Origin: JANMEB01 sp041740495
GTDB taxonomy: Bacteria; Planctomycetota; Planctomycetia; Pirellulales; Pirellulaceae
Direction of reading: 5' to 3'
Assembly: GCA_041740495.1 (NCBI GenBank)
Contig: JBGSLW010000260.1
Span: 16,677-80,676 of the forward strand
Length of the DNA: 64,000 nt
Position 1 is the first letter of the stretch. Each line of letters begins with the position of its first letter. The position numbers and the translations under genes are program-made. Positions 32,080 to 40,708 of this stretch are shown piece after piece. Under the pieces are notes generated by a model, which saw only the letters and a program-made list of their open reading frames with translations, was not told the DNA's origin and made no database searches.

Positions 32080-33030
32080 ATGCCACTTGCGATTGATTGT
32101 CGGGGCCTGACCAAAACGTACCGCGGTCGGCCGCCGATCGAAGCGGTCCGCGGGATCGATTTGCAAGTCGAATCGGGCGAGTGCTTCGGGGTCTTGGGAC
32201 CCAACGGCGCGGGCAAGACCACCACGATCGAAATCCTGGAAGGATTGTTAGAGCCTTCTGCCGGCGAGGTCGCAATCTTTGGGCTGCAATGGTCGAAGCA
32301 CGCCGATCAAATTCGCCAACAGATCGGCGTGTCCCTGCAGGAGACCGAACTGAGCGATCGGCTCTCCGTGCAGGAAACCCTGACGTTGTTTCGCAGCTTT
32401 TACCGCCACGGCCTGGATCCGGAGGAGACGCTGCGGCAGGTCTCGCTGGAGGAGAAAGCCGGGGCCTGGGTGAAAAAGCTCTCCGGCGGGCAGAAGCAAC
32501 GGCTGGCGGTCGCCTGCGCGATCGTGGGCGATCCGCGACTCTTGTTTCTCGATGAGCCCACCACGGGACTCGATCCCACCAGCCGCCGCGAATTGTGGGA
32601 GATCATCCGCCGTTTTCGAGCCGAGGGACGGACGATCCTGCTGACCACGCACTACATGGACGAGGCCGAACGATTGTGCGACCGGGTGGCGATCTTCGAC
32701 CGGGGGCGGGTGATCGCCTTGGGGACTCCGGCCGAGTTGATCGCAAGCTTGGGGAGCGAGCACGTGGTCGAGTTCACGCTGGCGGATCCGCGGTCCACCG
32801 CAATGACCGAGGTGTTGGAGCGGCTCCCCGGAGTGGCCGGCGTCAGCCAACAAGATTCCCGCTGGCGAATTCGAGTCGACCAGTTGCATCGGGTCCTTCC
32901 GCAGATCCTGGCGGCGCTGGCCGAACATTCGTACGAACTGCACGACCTGGCCACACGGCAAGCGACGTTGGAAGATGTCTTCGTGCAGATCACCGGCCGC
33001 GAATTCGAAGATGCGGAGGCGGCCGCATGA
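32080..33030 (+). CDS. ABC-2 type exporter, ATP-binding protein (DrrA/CcmA-like)
   Basis: A 316-residue ABC ATPase. Walker A is GPNGAGKTT (40-48), the signature is LSGGQKQR (about 134-141), Walker B with the catalytic Glu is LLFLDEPTTGLDP (about 153-165), and the H-loop is LLTTHYMDEAERL. The C-terminal 90 residues (EHVVEFTLADP...TLEDVFVQITG) are the regulatory domain typical of drug- and polysaccharide-type ABC-2 exporters. It works with the permease encoded by the next gene, which starts within its stop codon (ATGA). The substrate is unknown. Confidence 0.93.
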   Translation: MPLAIDCRGLTKTYRGRPPIEAVRGIDLQVESGECFGVLGPNGAGKTTTIEILEGLLEPSAGEVAIFGLQWSKHADQIRQQIGVSLQETELSDRLSVQETLTLFRSFYRHGLDPEETLRQVSLEEKAGAWVKKLSGGQKQRLAVACAIVGDPRLLFLDEPTTGLDPTSRRELWEIIRRFRAEGRTILLTTHYMDEAERLCDRVAIFDRGRVIALGTPAELIASLGSEHVVEFTLADPRSTAMTEVLERLPGVAGVSQQDSRWRIRVDQLHRVLPQILAALAEHSYELHDLATRQATLEDVFVQITGREFEDAEAAA

Positions 33031-34121
33031 GCGCGGACCCCGCTTCGAACGCAAACCGCCCCGCCGGCTGGCGCGTGCAGCCGCTGTACCAATTGGTGGT
33101 CGCTCGGTTACGCGAGTTCATTCGCCAACCCGAAGCGGTCTTTTGGGTCTACGTCTTTCCAATCCTGATGGTGATCGCCTTGGGGATCGCCTTCAAAGGG
33201 AAACCGATCGAGTCGTTCACGGTGGATGCGGTCGAGCCGGTTCCCGCGGCGATCGCCGCCGCCGTCGAAGCGGACCCGCGCTTCAAATTCCATCCGCAAT
33301 CCTCGGAAAACTGTCGCCAACGGTTGCGGGTCGGCAAGTCCGATCTGTACCTGCAAATCGCCGCGGACGTCAGTGGTCCATCGGGATCGATCGAATACTT
33401 CCTCGATCCGACCCGGCCGCAGAGCCTGGTGGCCAAGGCGGCGGTGGACGATTGTATTCAGCGGAGCCTGGGGCGAGTCGACGCGGCGGCCACGAAAATC
33501 GTGGAGGTCGCCGAACCCGGGGGGAGGTATATCGACTTCCTGGTCCCCGGACTGTTGGGGATGGGGCTGATGGGGGGCGGAATGTTCGGCGTGGGATTCG
33601 CGATCGTCGACATGCGGATCCGCAAGTTGCTCCGGCGGTTCCTGGCCACTCCCATGCGGCGGAGCGATTTCCTGGCCAGTTTGATGCTCAGTCGCCTGGT
33701 CTTCATGGTACCCGAGATCATTCTACTGTTGGTGTTTGCGCGATTCGCCTTCGGCGTGCAGATCTATGGGAACCCACTGACCCTGGTGGTCCTGATCCTG
33801 CTGGGAGCACTGCTGTTTGGCGGAATCGGCTTGCTGGTGGCATCGCGGGCCCGTACTCTGGAGGCCGCCTCGGGCTTGATGAATCTGGCGATGCTGCCGA
33901 TGTGGACTCTCTCGGGGGTGTTCTTTTCCTACGAGCGGTTTCCGGAGGCGATGCAGTTCTGGATCAAACTGCTTCCGCTCACGGCCCTGATCGACAGTTT
34001 GCGCGGGGCGATGGTCGAAGGACGCGGGCTGCCGCAACTGGGGGTGGAACTGGCGATCATGGCGGCTTGGACCGCACTCTCGTTTGGGGTGGCGCTGGCG
34101 ATTTTCCGCTGGAACGATTAA
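33027..34121 (+). CDS. ABC-2 type exporter, permease
   Basis: A 364-residue permease with an N-terminal transmembrane helix (AVFWVYVFPILMVIALGIAF), an extracytoplasmic domain of about 130 residues and five more helices from about 175 on. SGVFFSYERFP and the IDSLRGAMVEG segment before the last helix are typical of the ABC-2 membrane family. The start overlaps the ATPase stop as ATGA, showing that the two are a pair. The stop is followed directly by an 18-bp near-palindrome and then the next ATPase gene. Confidence 0.9.
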   Translation: MSADPASNANRPAGWRVQPLYQLVVARLREFIRQPEAVFWVYVFPILMVIALGIAFKGKPIESFTVDAVEPVPAAIAAAVEADPRFKFHPQSSENCRQRLRVGKSDLYLQIAADVSGPSGSIEYFLDPTRPQSLVAKAAVDDCIQRSLGRVDAAATKIVEVAEPGGRYIDFLVPGLLGMGLMGGGMFGVGFAIVDMRIRKLLRRFLATPMRRSDFLASLMLSRLVFMVPEIILLLVFARFAFGVQIYGNPLTLVVLILLGALLFGGIGLLVASRARTLEAASGLMNLAMLPMWTLSGVFFSYERFPEAMQFWIKLLPLTALIDSLRGAMVEGRGLPQLGVELAIMAAWTALSFGVALAIFRWND

Positions 34122-34123
34122 AG

Positions 34124-34141
34124 AGTATACACACGTACACT
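34124..34141. repeat. 18-bp near-palindrome between permease and second ATPase
   Basis: AGTATACACACGTACACT, read on the other strand as AGTGTACGTGTGTATACT, matches 10508-10525 at 17 of 18 positions although the surroundings are unrelated. It fills almost the entire gap between the stop at 34121 and the ATG at 34142, leaving no Shine-Dalgarno sequence. Confidence 0.75.
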
Positions 34142-34825
34142 ATGTCGCTCGAGGCGATGATTGCGATCCGCGACTTGGAGTTCGCCTACCCCGCGGGAGA
34201 CTTCCAACTCCGGATCCCCGATCTGCAAGTTCCCGCGCGGCAGCGACTGGCGGTCGTGGGACCGAGCGGCTGCGGCAAGACGACGTTGCTGAATCTGATT
34301 TCCGGCATTTCGGTCGCGCAGCGAGGGACGATTACCGTCGAGGGGCGAACCATCTCCGCGCTCCCCGACGCGCAGCGCCGCAATTTCCGGGTGGCCCGAA
34401 TCGGTTTCGTCTTTCAGCAGTTCGAGCTGATCGAATACTTGTCGGTGGAGGAGAATATTCTGCTCCCCAAGCTGATCAACCCGACGCAGCGGATCGACGC
34501 GGTGAGCACCGCGCGGGCTCGCGAGTTGGCCGTGGCGATGGGAATCGGCGACAAGCTGCGGCGGGGGGTTCGCCGCTTGTCACAAGGGGAGCAACAGCGC
34601 GTGGCGATTTGCCGAGCTCTGTTGAACGAACCGCCGTTGATTTTGGCCGACGAACCGACTGGCAATCTGGATCCCAAGAACAAACATCTCACGATCGAGC
34701 TGCTGGCGCGGTACTGCGACGAGCAGGGGGCGACGCTGGTGGTGGTGACGCACGACACGGGGATTCTGCAGGGGTTCGATGCCACGCTGGACTTCGAACG
34801 TTTTCGGCAGGAGGCGCCGGCATGA
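34142..34825 (+). CDS. ABC transporter ATP-binding protein (LolD/MacB type)
   Basis: A 227-residue ABC ATPase. Walker A is GPSGCGKTT (about 40-48), the Q-loop region is GFVFQQFELIEYLSVEENI, the signature is LSQGEQQR (about 146-153) and Walker B is LILADEPTGNLDP (about 165-177). The pattern GNLDP and the short length place it in the LolD/FtsE/MacB group, which drives mechanotransmission rather than simple transport. It pairs with the FtsX-like permease encoded next (ATGA overlap). The start at 34142 lacks a Shine-Dalgarno sequence; an internal ATG at 34157 is less likely. Confidence 0.92.
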   Translation: MSLEAMIAIRDLEFAYPAGDFQLRIPDLQVPARQRLAVVGPSGCGKTTLLNLISGISVAQRGTITVEGRTISALPDAQRRNFRVARIGFVFQQFELIEYLSVEENILLPKLINPTQRIDAVSTARARELAVAMGIGDKLRRGVRRLSQGEQQRVAICRALLNEPPLILADEPTGNLDPKNKHLTIELLARYCDEQGATLVVVTHDTGILQGFDATLDFERFRQEAPA

Positions 34826-36006
34826 GTGCGGTCTTTCGCCTGGCGTGGCGCTACATCTGCTACCATCGCCTGACGTCGGCGATTCTGGTCGCCTGCCTGG
34901 TGCTGACGCTGTTTCTGCCGATCGCGATCAGCTTGTTGTTGTCTCGGTTCAACCAGCAGATTCTGTCGCGAGCGGAACGGACTCCGGCGATCGTGGGGGG
35001 AGTTGGGAGCCGCTTGGATTTGACGCTGGATGCGTTGTATTTCCAGACGCAATTGCCGCAGGATCTGCCGTACGGCCGCTACCGCGAATTGGCGCAGCAG
35101 AATCGTGGCGCCGCGATCCCGCTGCATTTGAAATACTCGGCCCGCGGCTTTCCTTTGGTCGGGACCCATTTGGAGTACTTCCGATTTCGGAAACTGGAAT
35201 TGATCCAGGGGGATTGGTTGGCGACGTTGGGCCAATGCGTGTTGGGGGCGGAAGTCGCCCGGCGCCTCCGTTTGGGACCGGGGGACAAACTGAAGACCGA
35301 CCGCGAAAACGATTTGGATATCGCCAGCAATCCCCCCTTGATCATGCACATCACGGGCGTGTTGGCCCCCCAGGGGACCGCCGACGATACCGCGGTATTC
35401 GTCGACGTGAAAACCGCGTGGGTCGTCGAAGGACTGGGACATGGTCACGATGTCGTCGACGCCTCGACCCCGGCCGACCTGGTGTTGGGTCGCGATGGAA
35501 ATACCACCGTGGCAAGTGCCGCCGTGGCGTCGTACCTTGAAATCACCGATGAGAACCGCGCGTCGTTTCACTTCCACGGCGATCCCGATACATTCCCCGT
35601 GTCGGCAATTCTGTTTGTTCCGCTGGATCAACGCGCTCAAGATCTGGTCGAGGCGACTTATCAGAACGATCTGCAAGCTCAATTCCTGGTTCCTCTGGAC
35701 GTGATCCAAGAACTGATGGGGATGGTCTTTCGCATCAAGGCATTGTTCGACATGAATACGGTGGTGATTGCGACCGCTACGGGTCTGCTCTTGCTGTTGG
35801 TCATCTGGCTTTCTTCTCGTTTGCGGCAGCGCGAGATGGAAACGATGTTCAAGCTGGGGTGCGGACGCGGCACGATGGTGCTGATGCAGGCCACCGAGTT
35901 GGGTCTGATCTTGGCATTTGCCCTGGTCGTGGTTGCACTGCTGGTCTGGGGAACCTTGCCGCTGGCCGAAGGCCTGTTGCGCTCCTTGTTGATCCGCGGA
36001 TCGTGA
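34822..36006 (+). CDS. ABC transporter permease (FtsX/MacB/LolC type)
   Basis: A 394-residue permease with one N-terminal helix (LTSAILVACLVLTLFLPIAI), a large periplasmic domain (about 40-310) and helices at about 315-335 and 360-385. It appears to have three helices, one fewer than the usual four, unless the C-terminal hydrophobic region folds as a hairpin. MEXMFKLGCGRG between helices is the coupling region of FtsX proteins. It probably works with the LolD-like ATPase on a lipoprotein, envelope or export process. A decayed RAYT element begins eight bases after its stop. Confidence 0.85.
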   Translation: MSAVFRLAWRYICYHRLTSAILVACLVLTLFLPIAISLLLSRFNQQILSRAERTPAIVGGVGSRLDLTLDALYFQTQLPQDLPYGRYRELAQQNRGAAIPLHLKYSARGFPLVGTHLEYFRFRKLELIQGDWLATLGQCVLGAEVARRLRLGPGDKLKTDRENDLDIASNPPLIMHITGVLAPQGTADDTAVFVDVKTAWVVEGLGHGHDVVDASTPADLVLGRDGNTTVASAAVASYLEITDENRASFHFHGDPDTFPVSAILFVPLDQRAQDLVEATYQNDLQAQFLVPLDVIQELMGMVFRIKALFDMNTVVIATATGLLLLLVIWLSSRLRQREMETMFKLGCGRGTMVLMQATELGLILAFALVVVALLVWGTLPLAEGLLRSLLIRGS

Positions 36007-36013
36007 AGGGTCC

Positions 36014-36622
36014 GAAAGAAAAGGTGTCAGGAACCATTTTACACCACGGAAGACGGTCGGTTAGGTGTTGGAGATGGGACGACCGAGACGAGTGGCGGAC
36101 GGGGGGCTGATTTATCACTTGCTCAATCGGGGTAATGCGCCGATGACGATTTTCGAAAACGACGCGGACTGCGACGCGTTCGAAACGATCCTCGAGGAAG
36201 CCGTCGAGCGCTACGGAATCAACCTCTTGGCATGGTGCCTGATGCCCAATCACTGGCATCTCGTGGTCAAGCCGCACGTCGACGGCGAGTTGTCTCGTTT
36301 TTGTGCGCGGGTTTACCCTGACGCACACGCAGCGTTGGCGCGGCCATTACCACCGCGTGGGCAGGGGTCACGTCTACCAAGGCCGGTTCAAGTCGTTTCC
36401 GGTCCAGGAAGAAGACTATTTTCTCACGGTCTGCCGATACGTGGAGCGCACTGCGCTGCGGGCCAACCTCGTTCGGCGACGAGCGCTGGTCGCAGCGCAG
36501 GGTCAAACGCCTAGGGCTGGAAAGCACTATCCGCCCCCAAGGGCGGCCGAAAAAGATATAGAATAACAGTTTCCCAAGGAAAACGGTTCCTGACACCTTT
36601 TCTTTCCTGACACCTTTTCTTT
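36014..36622 (+). mobile_element. RAYT-type element with perfect 22-bp terminal inverted repeats
   Basis: The left end (36014-36035, GAAAGAAAAGGTGTC...) is a perfect inverted copy of the right end (36585-36606). A second partial copy of the right end (CTGACACCTTTTCTTT, 36607-36622) follows directly. Between them lies one broken transposase gene. It sits 8 nt after the ABC permease stop and ends just before the ribosome-binding site of the next gene, so it fills the whole spacer. Confidence 0.85.
36074..36566 (+). pseudogene. Frameshifted RAYT (REP-associated tyrosine transposase)
   Basis: The 5' part reads MGRPRRVADGGLIYHLLNRG, then CLMPNHWHLVVKPHVDGELSRF with the HUH pair at about 60-62. 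After about 36300 the homologous sequence continues in a different frame as RGFTLTHTQRWRGHYHRVG, GHVYQGRFKSFPVQ and VCRYVERTALRANLVRR, which contains the Tyr of the Y1 active site. One frameshift near 36297-36310 therefore breaks the gene, and the usual C-terminus after LVRR(A)E is also lost. A sequencing error cannot be excluded for the frameshift, but the missing C-terminus argues for decay. Confidence 0.85.
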
Positions 36623-36643
36623 AACTGAACTTTGGAGACTTTC

Positions 36644-37657
36644 ATGCAACACGCGTACCCCAAGCTTCACAACGCCATGTGGCCCGGGTTGGTCGGGAAG
36701 GGGCCGGAAGCGGACGAGCCGGCGATCGATTTGGAGACGATGTTGCGGCTGACGATCGGCGCGGTGGTCGACGGAATCAAGTTTGACGGGGTCGATCTGT
36801 TTTTGTACGACCCGCACGTCTCGATCGACATCGGGGAGGACGAATTGCGGAAGCTGGCCGACCGCGTCGGCTCGGCCGGATTAGTGGTCGGTTCGGTTGT
36901 GGCCCCGGTCTGGTTCGACGGCAGCGCGATGGGGGACGCTACCCAGCGAAAGAACTTTCTGACGGCGATCGAAAAGGCTTGTCGGATCGGGCAATCGCTG
37001 CGGCGAATGGGCGTTCGACCGTACGGCATCGTGCGAATCGACTCGGCTTGCGGCGTGGAGCCGTGGTCGCAGGATCCCGTGGCAAATCAGCGGGCGATCG
37101 CTGAGACTTTTCGTGCGGCGGCAGATATCGCGGAAGCAAACGGCGAACGATTGGCGGCGGAAGGGGAGATCTGCTGGGGTGGGATGCACAGCTGGCGGGA
37201 TATGTTGAACTTGCTGGAAGCGGTCGATCGGCCGAAGACCGTCGGCTTTCAGGCCGACCTGGCGCACACCTATTTGTACCTGTTGGGTTACAACGCGCCG
37301 GAGCACGCTCTGTTGAAACCTGGTTACACCGACGCCGAATTCTGGAGTGCCTATCAGCAGTTGACCGAGGCGTTGGGGCCTTGGACGATCGACTTCCATG
37401 TCGCGCAGAACGACGGCACGGTGAAGGGAAGCGGTTCGCACGACAAAACCGGGCGGCACTGTCCGGCGGACGACCCGCATGGGAAACTCGATATTGTCCG
37501 CTGCAGCGAATACTGGTTGCGCGGGGCCGCCGAGCGCGGGATCCGCCACATCTGCTGGGACGGCTGTATGTTCCCCAACGAAAAGCTGTTGCAGCCTCAA
37601 ACTTGGGAGACGATTCTCCGCACAATGATCGCGGTGCGCAACCAACATGGGTGGTAA
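36644..37657 (+). CDS. Sugar phosphate isomerase/epimerase-like TIM barrel protein
   Basis: A 337-residue protein of the AP endonuclease 2/xylose isomerase-like TIM barrel superfamily. Recognisable parts are GVDLFLYDPHVSID, RPYGIVRIDSACGVEPW, LAAEGEICWGGMHSWRDMLNLL, VGFQADLAHTYLYLLG, the Asp/His pair in IDFHVAQNDG, and DIVRCSEYWLRGA. Acidic and His residues at strand ends would bind a divalent metal. The substrate is probably a sugar or polyol but cannot be named. ATG at 36644 follows GGAG; a TTG at 36632 is in frame. It has no operon partner. Confidence 0.82.
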   Translation: MQHAYPKLHNAMWPGLVGKGPEADEPAIDLETMLRLTIGAVVDGIKFDGVDLFLYDPHVSIDIGEDELRKLADRVGSAGLVVGSVVAPVWFDGSAMGDATQRKNFLTAIEKACRIGQSLRRMGVRPYGIVRIDSACGVEPWSQDPVANQRAIAETFRAAADIAEANGERLAAEGEICWGGMHSWRDMLNLLEAVDRPKTVGFQADLAHTYLYLLGYNAPEHALLKPGYTDAEFWSAYQQLTEALGPWTIDFHVAQNDGTVKGSGSHDKTGRHCPADDPHGKLDIVRCSEYWLRGAAERGIRHICWDGCMFPNEKLLQPQTWETILRTMIAVRNQHGW

Positions 37658-37749
37658 GCGACATTCCACTCGTTTCGGCGTCGGAAGCCGTTAGCGATGT
37701 GAAACGTATTCGACTCGGCCGAAAACGGAAGGGCGAGGGGCCGGTCGCC

Positions 37750-37860
37750 TAGGTTGAACGTGAGTACTCCTCGGGGATCAACCCCGAGGCATCTTCAGCA
37801 AGGTGTGCTCCGACTGTAGGTTGAACGTGAGTACTCCTCGGGGATTAACCCCGAGGCATC
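37750..37860. repeat. Two direct copies of the TCGGGG-CCCCGA palindromic repeat
   Basis: Copies at 37750-37793 and 37816-37860 read TAGGTTGAACGTGAGTACTC and then CTCGGGGATYAACCCCGAGGCATC. They are in the inverted orientation relative to the copies at 10286, 10926, 60786 and 60866. The core CTCGGGG/CCCCGAG forms a hairpin. They fill the space between two convergent genes and could act as a bidirectional stop or mRNA-stabilising hairpins. Confidence 0.88.
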
Positions 37861-37874
37861 TTCCTGGCGGTCCG

Positions 37875-38978
37875 TTAGAGTTGGAAATCGGCTAGTCGTC
37901 GCAGGTAGTCGAGCGCGTCGGGGACGTCGGACGTTTCGATGCCGCAGCGGCGGCCGGCGCGGTCGCATTCTCCCAGGAGCAGCAGTTCTTCATAGCTCTC
38001 CGACTGCCGAAGTCGCCGCAGTGCGCGGGCGCCGATCGTGCGCTCGTGGATCTGATGCACCGCCATGTGGTGCTCGATCAACCAGGCGGTCCGCTCGCTG
38101 ACAAAGCCGGCCAGGGCTTCGAGTCCGGCGGCGACATGGTCGCTGGGATCGATCGCTTTGCCGACGTCGTGCAGGAGCGCCGCCAGCAGGAATTCTTCGT
38201 CGTACGGGAGGCGATCGACCGCCAGGTCAAAAACTTGCAGGCTGTGGTAGAGCGCATCCCCTTCCGGGTGGTAACGGCGATTCTCGCGGACGGTTTCCAG
38301 CGGCCAGAGCAGCGATTCGTACAGCTGGAATCGATCGACCCGTTCGGCCAGCTCGGCGACGCATTCATCGATAGACACCTCGGGATACGCGCTCGCCAGG
38401 AACTGCTCCAATTCGGCGATCGAGGCCTTTTCGATCGACTTGCCGGTGATCGAGCTGATGAACGGGTGGCTGATCATCTTTTCCGGATAAACGGTCAGCT
38501 CGAACGGGTAGCGATCGAGCACGTGCACGTGCCGATAGATTCGCTGCTCGCCTTGTTTGGTGATGGCTTTGGTCTGTGTGCTGTAGCGCAAGCCGTGGTA
38601 ATCGAGCTCGGCCGTAACAGCTTCCAGGCGATCGGCGAAGACGTGCAGGTCGATATCGGAGCCTTGCCGCACATGCCCTGTCAGGACGCTGCCGATCAAA
38701 CGGGGGCGGAACCGCTGGAGGACTCGCATCAGCCGCAACGCTTCGAACCGCATTTCTTGCAGGCGGTCGGCGTGGCTCGAGCCTTCCAGTGTGCGGGCCA
38801 GGTGCTGGATCTGGTCGCGAATTTCGGCGTTGCTGGGCAAGTCGCGCGGCTTGACCCAGCCGTGACACACGTGCCGCGCCGCCTTGAGTTTGGCGCGATA
38901 GTATTCTGATTCCTGGCGATCGTACATCAAGCGTGCGGCTTGCCAGGCGATTTGCCGTCGCAGTTTGGAAGTATTCAT
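37875..38978 (-). CDS. Nucleotidyltransferase-HD domain protein
   Basis: A 367-residue protein joining two catalytic folds. Residues 95-115 (LIGSVLTGHVRQGSDIDLHVF) have the GS...DID motif of the pol-beta nucleotidyltransferase superfamily, with the acidic residues to bind Mg2+. Residues about 243-281 (YHSLQVFDLAVD, ALLHDVGKAIDPSDH) form an HD phosphohydrolase with His245 and the HD pair 270-271. The two-domain order resembles CCA-adding enzymes with HD domains and GlnD, but the family-specific tRNA-binding parts are not recognisable. It could be an RNA or nucleotide-processing enzyme. It stands alone, convergent with the isomerase-like gene. Confidence 0.8.
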   Translation of the reverse strand: MNTSKLRRQIAWQAARLMYDRQESEYYRAKLKAARHVCHGWVKPRDLPSNAEIRDQIQHLARTLEGSSHADRLQEMRFEALRLMRVLQRFRPRLIGSVLTGHVRQGSDIDLHVFADRLEAVTAELDYHGLRYSTQTKAITKQGEQRIYRHVHVLDRYPFELTVYPEKMISHPFISSITGKSIEKASIAELEQFLASAYPEVSIDECVAELAERVDRFQLYESLLWPLETVRENRRYHPEGDALYHSLQVFDLAVDRLPYDEEFLLAALLHDVGKAIDPSDHVAAGLEALAGFVSERTAWLIEHHMAVHQIHERTIGARALRRLRQSESYEELLLLGECDRAGRRCGIETSDVPDALDYLRRLADFQL

Positions 38979-39054
38979 CCGGATGAGGGCGCGGGGCCCG
39001 GGGCCGCTCTTCCGCCGTTGCCGGTTTCGAGCCTTCCCCTATAAAATGAACAAC

Positions 39055-40701
39055 ATGCGGTTGATGAATTATACCATGCGCCGAATTTTCGCGATCCTCG
39101 TGCTGGCGAGCGGCGGGTGCTTTTCACCGGCGCTGGCCGGCCCCCAAGAGGATAGCGAGAAGTACCAACAGGCGCTGATCGCCCAAGGGGTTGATCCCAG
39201 TCCCGAGGGATTGCGCCAGTTTTTTCGCGATATCACAGCGACTTCGTTCGACGACCAACTCATCGATCGGTTGATTGCACAGCTGAACAGCGATGACTAC
39301 ATGGAGCGGATCGAAGCCCAACGCAAACTGATCTGCCAGGCGCGGTTGCCGATTGACAAGCTGGAGAGGGCCAGTCTGAACGGAAGCCCGGAGAAAGCTT
39401 ACCGGGCGCGGATCGTACTGCAGACCTGGGTGCCGGCTCGGCGGCAGTTGATCGAGTCCGCTTTGGCGCTGGTCGCCAAGCAACAGATTGCCGGCCTGGC
39501 CGAAGAGATCCTGGCAACCGCCCGTTTGGTCCCCGACTTGTCGACCTTGCAGCGCCCATTCGAAGCCGCACTGCGGGCAACCGTGACCGCGGCGGATACC
39601 TTGCGGTTGCAGGCGACTCTGGAGGACGAAAACCCTCTGGTGACGCGACTGGCGATGACCGGACTGGTGGAACTAGCGGACGAGTCTTGGGGGGATCGTT
39701 TGCTGGCTTGGGCGGACCGAGCGGACCTGGACCCTTTCGCCCGGATCCTGGCGGCCACACGGGCGCTCGACCTGAGCGACCGCCGCGCGTTTCAACCGTT
39801 GATCGATTTGATTCGTTCGGACAATTCGCTGGCCGCAGTCCAAGCCCACGTGATTCTCAAGAAAGTCACCGGCCAGCGGATCCCCCTGGTCGTGTCCGAT
39901 CCTGAAACGCGTTCGCAATGCGTCGAGCAATGGAACGTCTGGTTGGCGAACGAAGGGGCCGTTTGTCCGCTCAATATTCCCGTGGCCCTCGCGAAGCTCG
40001 GTCGCTCTTCGCTCAACGGCAACACGCTGATCGCTACCGGCTACCGAAACGAAGTCATTGAACTCGATCCGGACGGAAACGAAGTCTGGAAGTACACCGC
40101 TCAAGGCGCGTGGAGCGCGGAAAAAATGGCTTCCGGAAATTATTTGATCGCCAGCTACCAACAAAACAAGGTCTTGATCGTCTCCCCCGAAAAACACGTC
40201 GTGTGGGAGTACGATCTACCGGGCGTGCTCAATGCGCGACCGCTGGAAAACGGGAACGTCCTGGCATCGTCTCATTCGGAGAACCGCGTGCTGGAAATCG
40301 ACGAGGACAAGAACGTCGTCTGGAAGTACTCGGCGAACTCTCAATGCCACGACGCAATGCGCTTGGAAAACGGCAACACGTTGATTTGCACGAACGAAGA
40401 CGTGATCGAGGTCAACCCGCAGGGAGAAGTCGCCTGGCGCTACCCAGCGCCACAGGCGTATGGTATCGACGTGCTGGAAAACGGCAATATTCTGGTGGCC
40501 CACCTCAACGGGTCGGTCTCCGAGGTGACTCGGGATCAAACGGTCGTCTGGACCTATCGGTTCCCTTCACCCGTCGATGTGTTTCGCACGGAAACCGGCA
40601 CAACGATCATCACCGGATCCCAATCGTCGATCGAAATCGATGCGGAAAAGAACCCGGTCTGGACTCGTGAGAATATGCAGTTCGGGTCGGTGAGACGGTG
40701 A
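39055..40701 (+). CDS. Secreted HEAT-like and beta-propeller protein
   Basis: A 548-residue protein. After a signal peptide (MRRIFAILVLASGGCFSPALA) comes an alpha-helical half with HEAT-like repeats (about 50-300), then at least five propeller blades of the form NGNTLIATGYRNEVIELDP, GNYLIASYQQNKVLIVS, NGNVLASSHSENRVLEID and NGNILVAHLNGSVSEV, ending in VWKY or VWTY. The start is uncertain: ATGs at 39046, 39055, 39064 and 39076 are all in frame and none has a good ribosome-binding site. The LASGGC segment could be a lipobox. The function is unknown; such proteins are frequent in planctomycete envelopes. Confidence 0.78.
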   Translation: MRLMNYTMRRIFAILVLASGGCFSPALAGPQEDSEKYQQALIAQGVDPSPEGLRQFFRDITATSFDDQLIDRLIAQLNSDDYMERIEAQRKLICQARLPIDKLERASLNGSPEKAYRARIVLQTWVPARRQLIESALALVAKQQIAGLAEEILATARLVPDLSTLQRPFEAALRATVTAADTLRLQATLEDENPLVTRLAMTGLVELADESWGDRLLAWADRADLDPFARILAATRALDLSDRRAFQPLIDLIRSDNSLAAVQAHVILKKVTGQRIPLVVSDPETRSQCVEQWNVWLANEGAVCPLNIPVALAKLGRSSLNGNTLIATGYRNEVIELDPDGNEVWKYTAQGAWSAEKMASGNYLIASYQQNKVLIVSPEKHVVWEYDLPGVLNARPLENGNVLASSHSENRVLEIDEDKNVVWKYSANSQCHDAMRLENGNTLICTNEDVIEVNPQGEVAWRYPAPQAYGIDVLENGNILVAHLNGSVSEVTRDQTVVWTYRFPSPVDVFRTETGTTIITGSQSSIEIDAEKNPVWTRENMQFGSVRR

Positions 40702-40708
40702 GGCTTGA

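Noticed and set aside
36014..36622. Intact IS200/IS605-type insertion sequence
   Set aside because: The transposase is frameshifted and truncated, there is no TnpB gene, and IS200/IS605 elements do not have long terminal inverted repeats.
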